13,855 bases of DNA from Verrucomicrobiota bacterium (lineage in GTDB: Bacteria > Verrucomicrobiota > Verrucomicrobiia > Limisphaerales > AV2), in assembly GCA_003218935.1 (NCBI GenBank), contig QHPA01000294.1, positions 1 to 13,855 of the forward strand, in the 5' to 3' direction. Position numbers and translations under genes: made by a program. This document shows, one piece after another, positions 1 to 6,641 of this stretch. The notes below the pieces were generated by a model that saw only the letters and a program-made list of their open reading frames with translations, searched no databases and was not told the origin of the DNA. Numbering within the stretch: position 1 is the stretch's first letter; each line of letters starts with the position of its first letter.

Positions 1-790
1 TTTCCGCCGCGGTCTCGCTGATTTGCCAGACACGGATTCGATTGTCCACGCCGCCCGCGACGAGCCGAGCGCCGTCGGGACTGAACGCGACGGCGTATTG
101 CTCCTTGAGCGGCTGGGAAAGCGTGTCGCGCCGTTCGCCCGTCGCCACGTCCCAGAGTTTCACCGTGCGATCGGCGCTGGCGCTGGCGAGAATCTTTCCG
201 TCTCGACGGAAAGCCAGACCGAACACCGCGCCGTTGTGGCCGGAAAGGGTTTTGATTTCCTCGCCGGTCCCGACATTCCACAGCTTGATTTTCTGGTCGT
301 AGCCGCCAGTGGCGAGCATTTTGCCGTCCGGCGAGACCGCCAGGGAATAGATCGCGTCCTTATGGCCTTCAAACACGTAAAACAAATTGCCGTCGTTAAG
401 GTCCCATTGCCTGGCCTCGCCAAACCATCCGGCTTCGCCGCCGGCAGCGAACAGGAATTTGCCGTCGGGTGAAAACGTCACGGCATTCACATTGCCACGA
501 TGCCCTTTGAGGGTGCGGACAACGGCGCGCGTCGCGGCCGAACGCAACTCGACCTCTCCATAGCGGGCGAGAGCGATGAGTTTATGGGCGGGCAGGTAAG
601 CGATCGCGTTCACCGCTTTGCGCGGTGAAGTCTTTGGTTCGATCTTCGGCGTGATCAACTCCCGGATTTTCACTTCCGCCGGCGGTTTGGCTCCGGCGTC
701 AATCCAGGCCCGAATGAGCGCAATTTGTTCCGGCTTGAGTTTTTCGCGTTTTTTTCCCGGCGGCATAATCAGTTTCTTGCCGTCCTTCCG
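1..790 (-). CDS. WD40-repeat part of a planctomycete-type cytochrome c/WD40 protein (partial, frame-disrupted)
   Basis: This open frame continues past the left edge and has no stop from about 790 down to base 1. It begins with the end of a planctomycete-type cytochrome domain (IMPPGKKREKLKPEQIALIR, then AWIDAGAKPP), followed by at least four WD40 blades with the usual signatures: GHRGNVNAVTFSPDGKFL, GHKDAIYSLAVSPDGKML, GHNGAVFGLAFRRDGKIL, each closing on a Trp-Asp or Trp-Asn. WD40 blades form a propeller, probably a protein-interaction platform in the periplasm or envelope; the partner is unknown. The frame has no convincing start: it should continue from the signal peptide and CLDCH haem motif encoded at 769-1026, which lies in another frame. 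The product is therefore probably one protein split by an indel, or a pseudogene. Family call is firm; functional state is not. Confidence 0.8.
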
Positions 791-1026
791 CTTTCGCCGC
801 CTTTCATCAGCAATTGGTGCGATTCCATGATCAGTTTCGCTTCCGGCTCGGTCGAGCCGTGGCAATCGAGGCAATATTCCGTGAAGATCGCGTCAATGGC
901 GGAATAATCCGGCGGTTCGGCGGAGCGGACGGTGACGGCGGACAAGAGGAGGGTGACGACCGTGAAGGCGACGCGCGTAGCGGGGTGGGTTCTTGCGCTC
1001 CCCGGAATTTTTGCACGACGAATCAT
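769..1026 (-). CDS. N-terminal fragment: signal peptide plus c-type cytochrome motif of the WD40 protein
   Basis: The 85-residue frame starts with a basic stretch and a hydrophobic signal segment (VAFTVVTLLLSAVTVRSA), then DYSAIDAIFTEYCLDCHGS. CLDCH is a CxxCH covalent haem-c site as in the planctomycete cytochrome c family, and EAKLIMESHQLLMKGGESG matches the stretch that normally follows. It then runs into RTARN and a stop at 769-771, whereas the next frame continues with KDGKKLIMPPGKK, the expected continuation. In homologues as I recall them, a VPGK-SLL-type segment of about 30 residues lies between these two pieces, so the lesion may be an out-of-frame deletion rather than one lost base. 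The ATG at 1026-1024 overlaps the PIG-L stop codon as ATGA, which implies translational coupling. Confidence 0.7.
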   Translation of the reverse strand: MIRRAKIPGSARTHPATRVAFTVVTLLLSAVTVRSAEPPDYSAIDAIFTEYCLDCHGSTEPEAKLIMESHQLLMKGGESGRTARN

Positions 1027-1802
1027 ACCCCGGGAAGTTTTGTGGTTTGACTGTCGCGGCTCAAGTGGACGAAGGCTTCCGCCGCACTGACACCGGCCTC
1101 GCGCCCGCGCCAGTTCGCAATGACTTCGTGGTGTTGACGCCAGATGCCTTCGCCGTCCTGACTGACGTGGGCGAACAGCGCGGCCTTCTTCTTTTCGACC
1201 AAGGACGTGATGTCCACGTAGGTGTTGGGCAGAAAACCCTCCGTCTGGCTGCCGCTGTTGACTTCAAAGAAGTAGAGGCGCGGTTTTCGCAGGGCCATCC
1301 AGGCGCGGATCGTCAGAAAGCTGGCCACCTGATGGTCCATGTGAGTGTCAATGGGCCAGTGCGTGAACACCACGTCGGGACTTTCGGCGGAAAGAAGTTT
1401 CGTCATCGTGTCCACGTGCGCCTTGTTCAGCTCGGTGGCGCCATCGATCTGGCCAAAGAAAACCGGCTTCGCGCCCATGATTTTGCAGGCGGCTTCGCAC
1501 TCGGCGGAGCGAATCCTGGCGGCTTCATCGAGCGACTTGCCGGAGATGCCGCGCTCGCCGCGGGTGAGATAAATGATCGTCACGGAGTGGCCGAGTTGCG
1601 CGTAACGCGTCAACGTTCCGGCGCACCCGGATTCAGGATCGTCCGGATGGCCGCCCACACAAACGACCTTGAGCTTGCGTGTCGCGCCTGATTCCGGTTC
1701 GGCTGCCGCGAGCGGTAGCGCACTTGCGGCAAGCATCGCTGGACCAGCGACGGCCAAGGAATGTTTCACAAAACTGCGGCGTGTGAGGTCTTGATCTCGC
1801 AT
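1023..1802 (-). CDS. Twin-arginine-exported PIG-L family deacetylase
   Basis: PIG-L/LmbE family zinc-dependent N-deacetylase, the fold that removes acetyl groups from GlcNAc-type substrates; the substrate here is unknown. From the ATG at 1802 the protein has 259 residues. Residues 7-13 are TRRSFVK, a twin-arginine motif followed by a hydrophobic stretch ending ALPLAAA, so export by Tat and a periplasmic location are likely. The metal site is visible: GGHPDDPE (His52, Asp54, Asp55) and HMDH (His154, Asp156, His157). The open frame reaches a GTG at 1856, but that would put 18 residues ahead of the Tat leader and shows no Shine-Dalgarno sequence, so 1802 is preferred. Its stop overlaps the next start as ATGA. 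The catalytic residues appear complete, so the gene looks functional. Confidence 0.88.
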   Translation of the reverse strand: MRDQDLTRRSFVKHSLAVAGPAMLAASALPLAAAEPESGATRKLKVVCVGGHPDDPESGCAGTLTRYAQLGHSVTIIYLTRGERGISGKSLDEAARIRSAECEAACKIMGAKPVFFGQIDGATELNKAHVDTMTKLLSAESPDVVFTHWPIDTHMDHQVASFLTIRAWMALRKPRLYFFEVNSGSQTEGFLPNTYVDITSLVEKKKAALFAHVSQDGEGIWRQHHEVIANWRGREAGVSAAEAFVHLSRDSQTTKLPGV

Positions 1803-1909
1803 ATCACTCTGGTCTGGAAAGTGAAGTTGAAACTCGTTTAGTACCTGCTGCCGCACTTCGTCGGCGGGACTCCGGCCTGGCTAAACCGCAAGTAGGCAGT
1901 GGGATCAGA

Positions 1910-2054
1910 CGCTCGCCCTCACCCCGGCCCTCTCCCCCAGGGAGAGGGAGAAGCGGGCGAGCAGTCCGGAACGACCGACCTTTTAGTGGCCCTTCCCAGC
2001 GCGGGGATAGTGAATCCCCTCTCCTGGGGGAGAGGGCCATGGTGAGGGCGAGCG
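1910..2054. repeat. Large imperfect inverted repeat made of two CCCTCTCCC-type palindromes
   Basis: The arm at 1910-1942 is nearly the reverse complement of 2022-2054; both end in the 11-base block CGCTCGCCCTC or its complement, with about three mismatches over 33 bases and roughly 79 bases between. Each arm also contains its own hairpin: CCCTCTCCC at 1928-1936 pairs perfectly with 1940-1948 across a 3-base loop, and a similar stem lies at 2017-2036. The block lies upstream of the PIG-L gene and downstream of the DUF1549 gene and the Imm11-like ORF. The same core sequence occurs inside the DUF1549 gene, so this is a dispersed element. It could also act as a terminator or processing site; that is inference. 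Confidence 0.85.
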
Positions 2055-2074
2055 TTTTTCTCACCGATTCGTCA

Positions 2075-2317
2075 TTACACTTCATGAAACGTGACTCCAG
2101 TTACACCGGTGCTGATGAGAGTCTCCCGAACACTCGCGGACACTATTATGTCGTGAAGGCTCTCGGCTATCCGAAAGACATGACAATCGTTGTCAATTCT
2201 ATCTCGCCAGAAGTCCAACGGCTGTGCGGATTTCAAGTGTGTTGGCTCTTCCAAATGCCATCTCTTCTCGATAGTCAGACCATCTTCTACTGAAAAGAAC
2301 TGGCGCTCTGCTGGCAT
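2075..2317 (-). CDS. Short Imm11/DUF1629-like immunity-protein ORF (possibly internally deleted)
   Basis: This 80-residue ORF lies between the DUF1549 gene and the large inverted repeat. Its C-terminus (HVFRIAESLHDIIVSASV, then RETLISTGVTGVTFHEV) has the pattern I associate with the Imm11/DUF1629 immunity family: a hydrophobic FRL strand, an IVS turn, a helix, then G-TGV-F-EV at the end. Its N-terminus (QFFSVEDGLTIEKRWHLEEP) also resembles the start of that family. Members I recall are about 170-200 residues, so the middle seems absent. The ATG at 2317 has no clear Shine-Dalgarno sequence, and the frame is open a few codons upstream to about 2344. No toxin gene is visible beside it. It may be an orphan immunity gene, a remnant, or chance; family assignment is from memory. 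Confidence 0.4.
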   Translation of the reverse strand: MPAERQFFSVEDGLTIEKRWHLEEPTHLKSAQPLDFWRDRIDNDCHVFRIAESLHDIIVSASVRETLISTGVTGVTFHEV

Positions 2318-2337
2318 TTGGTCGGACGGGCTAAACT

Positions 2338-4644
2338 CTAATGATTAAACAAAAACTCCTTGCTGCTGAGCAGCGCCCAATACATGTCCTCGATCAACGG
2401 ACGTTGTTCGCCTTCTTTGGCGTCCTCAAGCACGTTAAGAATCTTTTTCTTCTCCCCTGCCGTTGGGAAACGTGATAACGAACTCAGGTAGGCTTCCTCA
2501 ACGATCTTCTCCGCCGGGATTTTCTCGGCGAGAAGTTTGGTGATCTGATTGTCTTTGGCCATGAGCTTCTCGTTGAGCGTGTCGCCGTTGGCGATGTGGA
2601 GCATTTGCGCGACGTTGGGTTCGGCGGTGCGTTCGCATTCGCAGGTCTTCTCGCGGTCGGGCCGGCCGAAGGTTTTCAGGAAATAGGAGGCGATCTTCGT
2701 GTCGGGAAGCTGAATGGCGCGGAAGCCGAGCGGATATTTCTCGCCGAGGCCGCGGTTCTCGTTGCGCAGGTCGGTCCGGAACTCGGTCGGGACGCCGGTC
2801 ACCTGAGAGCAGGCGTCGAGCAGCACTTCCGCCATGAGCCGGCGCGGATAGTAACGGGCGTAGAAGCGCGAGTCCGTCGCGTTCCCCGGCAGCGGCGAAC
2901 TGCTGCGTTGATAGGTCTCCGACTGGAGAATGGCGCGCATGAGCGCTTTGAGGTCGAACTTTTGGTCGGCCAGATACCTCGCGACGGCGGAGAGAAGTTT
3001 TTCGTTGCTGGCCGGATTGGTCGCGCGCAGGTCATCCACCGGGTCCACGATTCCAACGCCGAAAAAATTTGCCCAGATGCGGTTCACAATCGAGCGGCTG
3101 AAGTACGCATTATTGGGCGAGGTGAGCCAGTCGGCCAGAGCTTCGCGACGATCCTGCGGGTCATCGAATGGAAGCGGATTGCCGTCGAGCGGAGCGGGCG
3201 GTTGCCGTTTGCCGGTCAGGGGCTGGACGATGTCGCCGCTGTTCGAAACGAAAATAATGTCATCGCCATCGTTCGCTCCGGTTTTGGCGCGGACGCGGGC
3301 GAACAGGTTGGCGAATTCGTAATACTGTTTGTTGGTCCATTTCTCCATCGGATGGTTGTGGCATTTGGCGCAGTTGACGGACATGCCAAGGAACGCCTGG
3401 CTCGTCGTCTCGGCCATCAGGCGCGGGTCTTCGTGCAGGACGTAAAAATTAGCGGCGCCATTTTCGAGCGTGCTGCCCTGGGCGGTCAGGATTTTTCGGA
3501 CGAAGACATCCCAAGGCGTGTTGGCAGCGACGTTGTTCCGAATCCAGTTGTAATAGGACCACATGGCCGGCGCTTTCAGCTTTTTGCTTTGAACCAGCAA
3601 CAGGTCGGACCATTTGTAAGTCCAGTAATCAACGAACTCGGGCCGTTGCAGGAGCGATTCGATGAGTTGGTCGCGTTTCGAAGCCGTCCCCTCACCCCGC
3701 CTCCGGCCACCCTCTCCCCTCCGAGGGGAGAGGGACGGGGTGAGGGGCGAGTTCCCGTCGCCCGTCTCGGCCAGGAACGCGCGGACCTCTCCGGCGGTCG
3801 GCAACACGCCGAGGGTGTCGAGAAACGCGCGCCGGATAAATTCCTCGTCGCTGCAACGCGGGGAAGGCGGCAAATTGAGGCTTTGCAGTTTCTCGATCGC
3901 GAGTTCGTCAATGAAGTTCCGTTTCGGCGCTTTGGCGAAAGCCGCGGGCGAGACTTTGTTCGTGTAAGGAATCGTGACCGATGCAATCGCGATGCGGCTC
4001 AGATACCACGCAGTGATCGCGCCTCCACCGTTGCCGACCACTTGCACCTTGCCGTTGTCGTCGACCTGCGCGACCGACGCATTCGCGGCCGAGTATTTGG
4101 CCCAGCGCGTAACGTCCTCGCTGTGGCCGTCGCTAAACCAGGCGTGGACGATGAGTTGCTGGCCGGCTGCCGGTTTGAGAACTAAATGTTCCGGCAGGAT
4201 TTCGATCCGCTCAATGCGCGGATCGTCTGTCTTCGGTCCGGGCGCCCCGGCGGCGATCCATTCGGCGAGGACGCGATATTCCAGCGAGCCGACCTCGAAA
4301 CGCTTGCCGCCTTTGTGCGGAAGTGTGGTTGTCGGTTTGAGGAGGAGCAAGCTGCGACCGGGATCGGCTGGGATGATCCGGCGTCCGAGTGCGTTGCGCG
4401 TCAGTGTGAGGTAATCGCCCTCGTCGTCATAGCCGCGGAGTGAAAGTTTGAATCCGTTTTGTCCCGCAGCGGCGCCGTGGCACGCTCCGGAACTGCAACC
4501 CATTTTGGCGAGCACCGGCTGGACGTGGTTGCGGAAGGTGATGTTTGTGATTGTGAGCGCGGTGGCGGTTGATTCGGTCGTCCTGCCGGGAAGAGCAAGA
4601 AGGAGACTGCCCGCGAAACACGCTAAAGGACGCGAAAAGCTCAT
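2338..4644 (-). CDS. DUF1549/DUF1553 secreted cytochrome-like protein with in-frame palindromic insert
   Basis: The 768-residue protein starts with a signal peptide (residues 1-20, ending LLLALPG). Next come a cytochrome-like region with GCSSGACHG (Cys50, Cys55, His56: a CX4CH spacing), an Ig-like region around 145-228, a DUF1549 domain from about 243 to 455 containing a true CxxCH site (CAKCH, 425-429), and a DUF1553 domain from about 500 to the end. Proteins of this type are abundant and secreted in Planctomycetota and Verrucomicrobiota and are usually paired with DUF1501 proteins, as here; their reaction is not established. Residues 299-319 (SPLTPSLSPRRGEGG and following) are encoded by a palindromic repeat and look foreign to the domain. 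The first 12 or so codons coincide with a second repeat. The frame is otherwise intact. Confidence 0.92.
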   Translation of the reverse strand: MSFSRPLACFAGSLLLALPGRTTESTATALTITNITFRNHVQPVLAKMGCSSGACHGAAAGQNGFKLSLRGYDDEGDYLTLTRNALGRRIIPADPGRSLLLLKPTTTLPHKGGKRFEVGSLEYRVLAEWIAAGAPGPKTDDPRIERIEILPEHLVLKPAAGQQLIVHAWFSDGHSEDVTRWAKYSAANASVAQVDDNGKVQVVGNGGGAITAWYLSRIAIASVTIPYTNKVSPAAFAKAPKRNFIDELAIEKLQSLNLPPSPRCSDEEFIRRAFLDTLGVLPTAGEVRAFLAETGDGNSPLTPSLSPRRGEGGRRRGEGTASKRDQLIESLLQRPEFVDYWTYKWSDLLLVQSKKLKAPAMWSYYNWIRNNVAANTPWDVFVRKILTAQGSTLENGAANFYVLHEDPRLMAETTSQAFLGMSVNCAKCHNHPMEKWTNKQYYEFANLFARVRAKTGANDGDDIIFVSNSGDIVQPLTGKRQPPAPLDGNPLPFDDPQDRREALADWLTSPNNAYFSRSIVNRIWANFFGVGIVDPVDDLRATNPASNEKLLSAVARYLADQKFDLKALMRAILQSETYQRSSSPLPGNATDSRFYARYYPRRLMAEVLLDACSQVTGVPTEFRTDLRNENRGLGEKYPLGFRAIQLPDTKIASYFLKTFGRPDREKTCECERTAEPNVAQMLHIANGDTLNEKLMAKDNQITKLLAEKIPAEKIVEEAYLSSLSRFPTAGEKKKILNVLEDAKEGEQRPLIEDMYWALLSSKEFLFNH
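3688..3747. repeat. Palindromic repeat inserted in frame within the DUF1549 gene
   Basis: The outer arms CCCCTCACCCCG (3688-3699) and CGGGGTGAGGGG (3736-3747) are perfect complements. An inner stem, CCCTCTCCCCT (3710-3720) with AGGGGAGAGGG (3724-3734), is also perfect with a 3-base loop. The 60 bases equal 20 codons, residues 300-319 of the DUF1549 protein, so the reading frame is kept. Core blocks match the intergenic element at 1910-2054. Confidence 0.9.
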
Positions 4645-4741
4645 AACTTAAAAAAATCGGCGATCGCGCAGCTTGCTTGTTTGTAGATCAGGTCGGACAC
4701 ACTGGGTCTGAGTTTTTAGCGTCCTTAGCGTGATTCGCGGG
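4610..4741. repeat. Inverted repeat pair spanning the DUF1549 start codon and its upstream gap
   Basis: Read on the minus strand, 4642-4610 has GCGTCCTTTAGCGTG followed by TTTCGCGGGC. On the plus strand, 4710-4741 has GCGTCCTTAGCGTG followed by ATTCGCGGGT. The arms of about 32 bases differ by one indel and a few substitutions. One arm lies inside the first codons of the DUF1549 gene, so its signal peptide (MSFSRPLACFAG) is encoded by the repeat. The 100-base gap between the DUF1501 stop and the DUF1549 start holds the other arm. Confidence 0.75.
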
Positions 4742-4744
4742 TCT

Positions 4745-6121
4745 TCAAAACAATTCTTTGATCGCTTGCGTGCCGTAGTTCACGAGCGGGAAGGGGCGTC
4801 CGTTGGGACCTGGCAACTCGGTGCTCAGGTCAAGGCCGAGGCTGTGGTAGATGGTGGCCACCACCTCCGCAGGAGAGACGGGACGCTCGACCGGATAAGC
4901 GCCGATTTCATCGCTCTTGCCGACGACGCGTCCGCCTTTCACGCCGCCACCGGCGAAATAGACCGTCCAGCATTGCGGCCAATGATCGCGCCCGCCGGCG
5001 GGATTGATCTTCGGCGTGCGACCGAACTCGGCGAGGTTGCAGACCAGCGTGTTGTCGAGCATGCCGCGCTGAGAGAGGTCTTCAATCAAAGCGCTGTAAC
5101 CCGCGTCGTACATCGGCGCGACGATCTCCCTCATGCCCTGGATCGACGTGAACGGTTTCGAGCCGTGAATGTCCCAGGTGATTTCATCGAAGACGGTGAT
5201 GAAGGTGTTGATCGTGACGAAGCGCACGCCGGCTTCAATCAAACGCCGCGCGAGCAGGCAACATTGTCCAAACCGGGTCAGCCCGTAACGTTCACGGACT
5301 TTCTCCGGCTCCTTCGTCAGGTCGAACGCCTCGCGCGCTTTCGCGCTGGTCATCAGCCGGTACGCCGAGGCAAAACTGGAATCCATCAATTGGGCGTTCG
5401 GACTGGCTTCAAAGTTTTTGACCGTTTGATCCACGATGTCTCGCAATTCCTTCCGACGTTGCAATCGCACCTCGCCGATTTCGCTCGGCGGCAGCAGGTC
5501 GGGCACCTTGAAATCCTTCTTCGAAGGGTCGGCGTTGAGCACGAACGGGTCAAACCCTTTGCCGAGGAAACCGGCGTCCTGGCCGTGCGGGAGGTTGCCG
5601 CCGGTTGGTCCCATCGGTTCGGGCAAAATAACGTGGGCGGGCAGTTCGTTGCGCCGGCCTTTGAGATACTCGAGCGCACAACCGGCGTGCGGCGTGTTGA
5701 CTCCGCCCGTAAAGAGCCGCCCGGTTTGCATCATCTGATGACCGGTGTCGTGCACCGCTGCGGCCGTGTGATAACAGGTGCGGACCAGCGAGAACTTGTC
5801 CGCAATCTTCGCGTGCAGCGGGAAAATCTCGGAGATCTGGATGTCGGGATTATTGGTCCTGATCGGTTTGAACGGCCCGCGGATCTCGCGCGCCGCGTCG
5901 GGTTTCATGTCCCAGGTGTCCAATTGGCTCGGCGCGCCCAGATTGAAGATCAGGATCACCGATTTCCGGTCATTCCCCTGGGCGACTGCGCCTTGGGCTT
6001 GAAGCGCGGTGAGGTCGGAGAGCGTGAAGCCGAGGGCGCCCAGCATGCCGACCTGCAGGAAGTCGCGTCGCGTGATGCCGTCACAGGTGGTAATGGAGCC
6101 TTTGCCGGAGACTTTTAGCAT
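4745..6121 (-). CDS. DUF1501 family protein, twin-arginine exported
   Basis: The 458-residue protein belongs to the DUF1501 family, which shares the alkaline phosphatase/sulfatase fold; its reaction is not established. Residues 17-25 are TRRDFLQVG, a twin-arginine signal with a following hydrophobic run (MLGALGFTLSDL), so Tat export is expected. Family signatures are seen in order: GAPSQLDTWDMKPDA near residues 52-66, REIRGPFKPI, ADKFSLVRTCYHTAA, and near the C-terminus LAEFGRTPKINPAGGRDHW. Length is typical for the family, and no break is seen. It lies 100 bases upstream of the DUF1549/DUF1553 gene on the same strand, the usual pairing of these two families, so they likely form one transcription unit. 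The ATG at 6121 is a sensible start for the Tat leader, although the ribosome-binding sequence is weak. Confidence 0.93.
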   Translation of the reverse strand: MLKVSGKGSITTCDGITRRDFLQVGMLGALGFTLSDLTALQAQGAVAQGNDRKSVILIFNLGAPSQLDTWDMKPDAAREIRGPFKPIRTNNPDIQISEIFPLHAKIADKFSLVRTCYHTAAAVHDTGHQMMQTGRLFTGGVNTPHAGCALEYLKGRRNELPAHVILPEPMGPTGGNLPHGQDAGFLGKGFDPFVLNADPSKKDFKVPDLLPPSEIGEVRLQRRKELRDIVDQTVKNFEASPNAQLMDSSFASAYRLMTSAKAREAFDLTKEPEKVRERYGLTRFGQCCLLARRLIEAGVRFVTINTFITVFDEITWDIHGSKPFTSIQGMREIVAPMYDAGYSALIEDLSQRGMLDNTLVCNLAEFGRTPKINPAGGRDHWPQCWTVYFAGGGVKGGRVVGKSDEIGAYPVERPVSPAEVVATIYHSLGLDLSTELPGPNGRPFPLVNYGTQAIKELF

Positions 6122-6214
6122 AACGCAAGAACTTTCTATGACACGGGGTCCACGCAGGCTAAACTAAGTCTTTGCCGAGTCGCCGACAATAGACAAAATC
6201 ACCAAAAATACGGC

Positions 6215-6352
6215 ATGGCCCTCCGTGGGGTGCATCTCGTAGATTGGCGGACCGCACAGGCCGCTGCCGAAAGGGCGTTAGAAATTCAGCCGACGGCTGA
6301 GTCCAACCTGGAAATTGTCCGACTCGCAAAGATGAAATTGAGTGGAGAATAA
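6215..6352 (+). pseudogene. Possible remnant of a TPR protein C-terminus
   Basis: A 45-codon frame from ATG 6215 to TAA 6350-6352 encodes a helical sequence, TAQAAAERALEIQPTAESNL then EIVRLAKMKLSGE. The A-ALEIQP stretch is the usual end of a tetratricopeptide helix pair, and a short charged tail is a normal C-terminus for such proteins. The frame is open further upstream, into the antisense of the DUF1501 start, with no obvious start codon. It is read as the tail of a lost TPR gene; short length makes chance possible. Confidence 0.3.
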
Positions 6353-6363
6353 CGATTAAAATG

Positions 6364-6391
6364 TTGATGAAGCTAATAGACTCCGTATGCT
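6364..6391 (+). promoter_or_regulatory. Weak sigma70-like promoter candidate upstream of the wza-like gene
   Basis: TTGATG (6364-6369) and TATGCT (6386-6391) each match four of six consensus bases and are 16 bases apart, about 50 bases before the ATG at 6444. The match is weak and the sigma factor preferences of this lineage are unknown. Confidence 0.2.
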
Positions 6392-6443
6392 GCGTTGATC
6401 GAAGCCGCGCCGCGAAGGTCTGGGGAACGCCCAAGAACCGGCG

Positions 6444-6641
6444 ATGAAAACAATGAAAATCCATTCAACTGGCGCCGCCCTGGCCAAGGAATGCCTGGAA
6501 GGAAATACCCGATTGAACTGGCTAAAGCCACTGGCAAGGCTCTCAGCCCTCGTTTGTGTTGTGGTCGTTATCGATCTCTTTTCCGGGTTCACCCAATCTC
6601 AACGTAACTGCCCAACCCATTCGTCGCGACGGCACAATTAG
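6444..6641 (+). pseudogene. N-terminal leader of the wza-like export gene, out of frame with the rest
   Basis: From ATG 6444 the frame gives MKTMKIHSTGAALAKE and then a hydrophobic signal-like segment, LARLSALVCVVVVIDLF, before drifting into non-homologous sequence and stopping at 6639-6641. The polysaccharide-export domain continues in the next frame (ISFPGSPNLNVTAQPIRRDG). Removing one T from the TTTT run at 6579-6582 would join the frames. Alternatively, a deletion near 6565-6575 removed the rest of the leader and the usual YRL-PGD strand of the domain; that fits better with ISFPGSPNLNV reading naturally in the second frame. No lipobox cysteine of the Wza type remains. Confidence 0.55.

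Larger units (their letters stand above)
6122..6443. other. Region between the divergent minus-strand unit and the exopolysaccharide locus
   Basis: These 320 bases separate two divergently oriented gene sets, so promoters for both are expected here. Apart from a possible TPR-like remnant at 6215-6352 and one weak promoter-like pair (6364-6369 TTGATG and 6386-6391 TATGCT, 16 bases apart), I see no clear signal. The sequence around 6330-6380 is more AT-rich than the flanking genes. Confidence 0.5.

Noticed and set aside
993..1691. 232-codon plus-strand frame opposite the PIG-L gene
   Set aside because: Lies opposite clear metal-site motifs of the deacetylase; its own translation shows no family.
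1910..2054. CRISPR array
   Set aside because: The repeats are two inverted palindromes, not a series of direct repeats with even spacers, and no cas gene is present.
1804..2085. 93-codon minus-strand frame reading LSPRRGDSLSPRWEG and LLPLPGGEGRGEG
   Set aside because: It is the translation of the palindromic repeats at 1910-2054 and overlaps the PIG-L upstream region; repeat-derived peptide, not a gene.
2596..4185. 529-codon plus-strand frame opposite the DUF1549/DUF1553 gene
   Set aside because: Antisense shadow caused by codon bias of the real gene; no recognisable motif, signal or ribosome-binding site.
4730..6118. 462-codon open frame on the plus strand opposite the DUF1501 gene
   Set aside because: It is the antisense shadow of a well-recognised gene in GC-rich DNA; its translation is Arg/Gly/His-rich with no domain signature.
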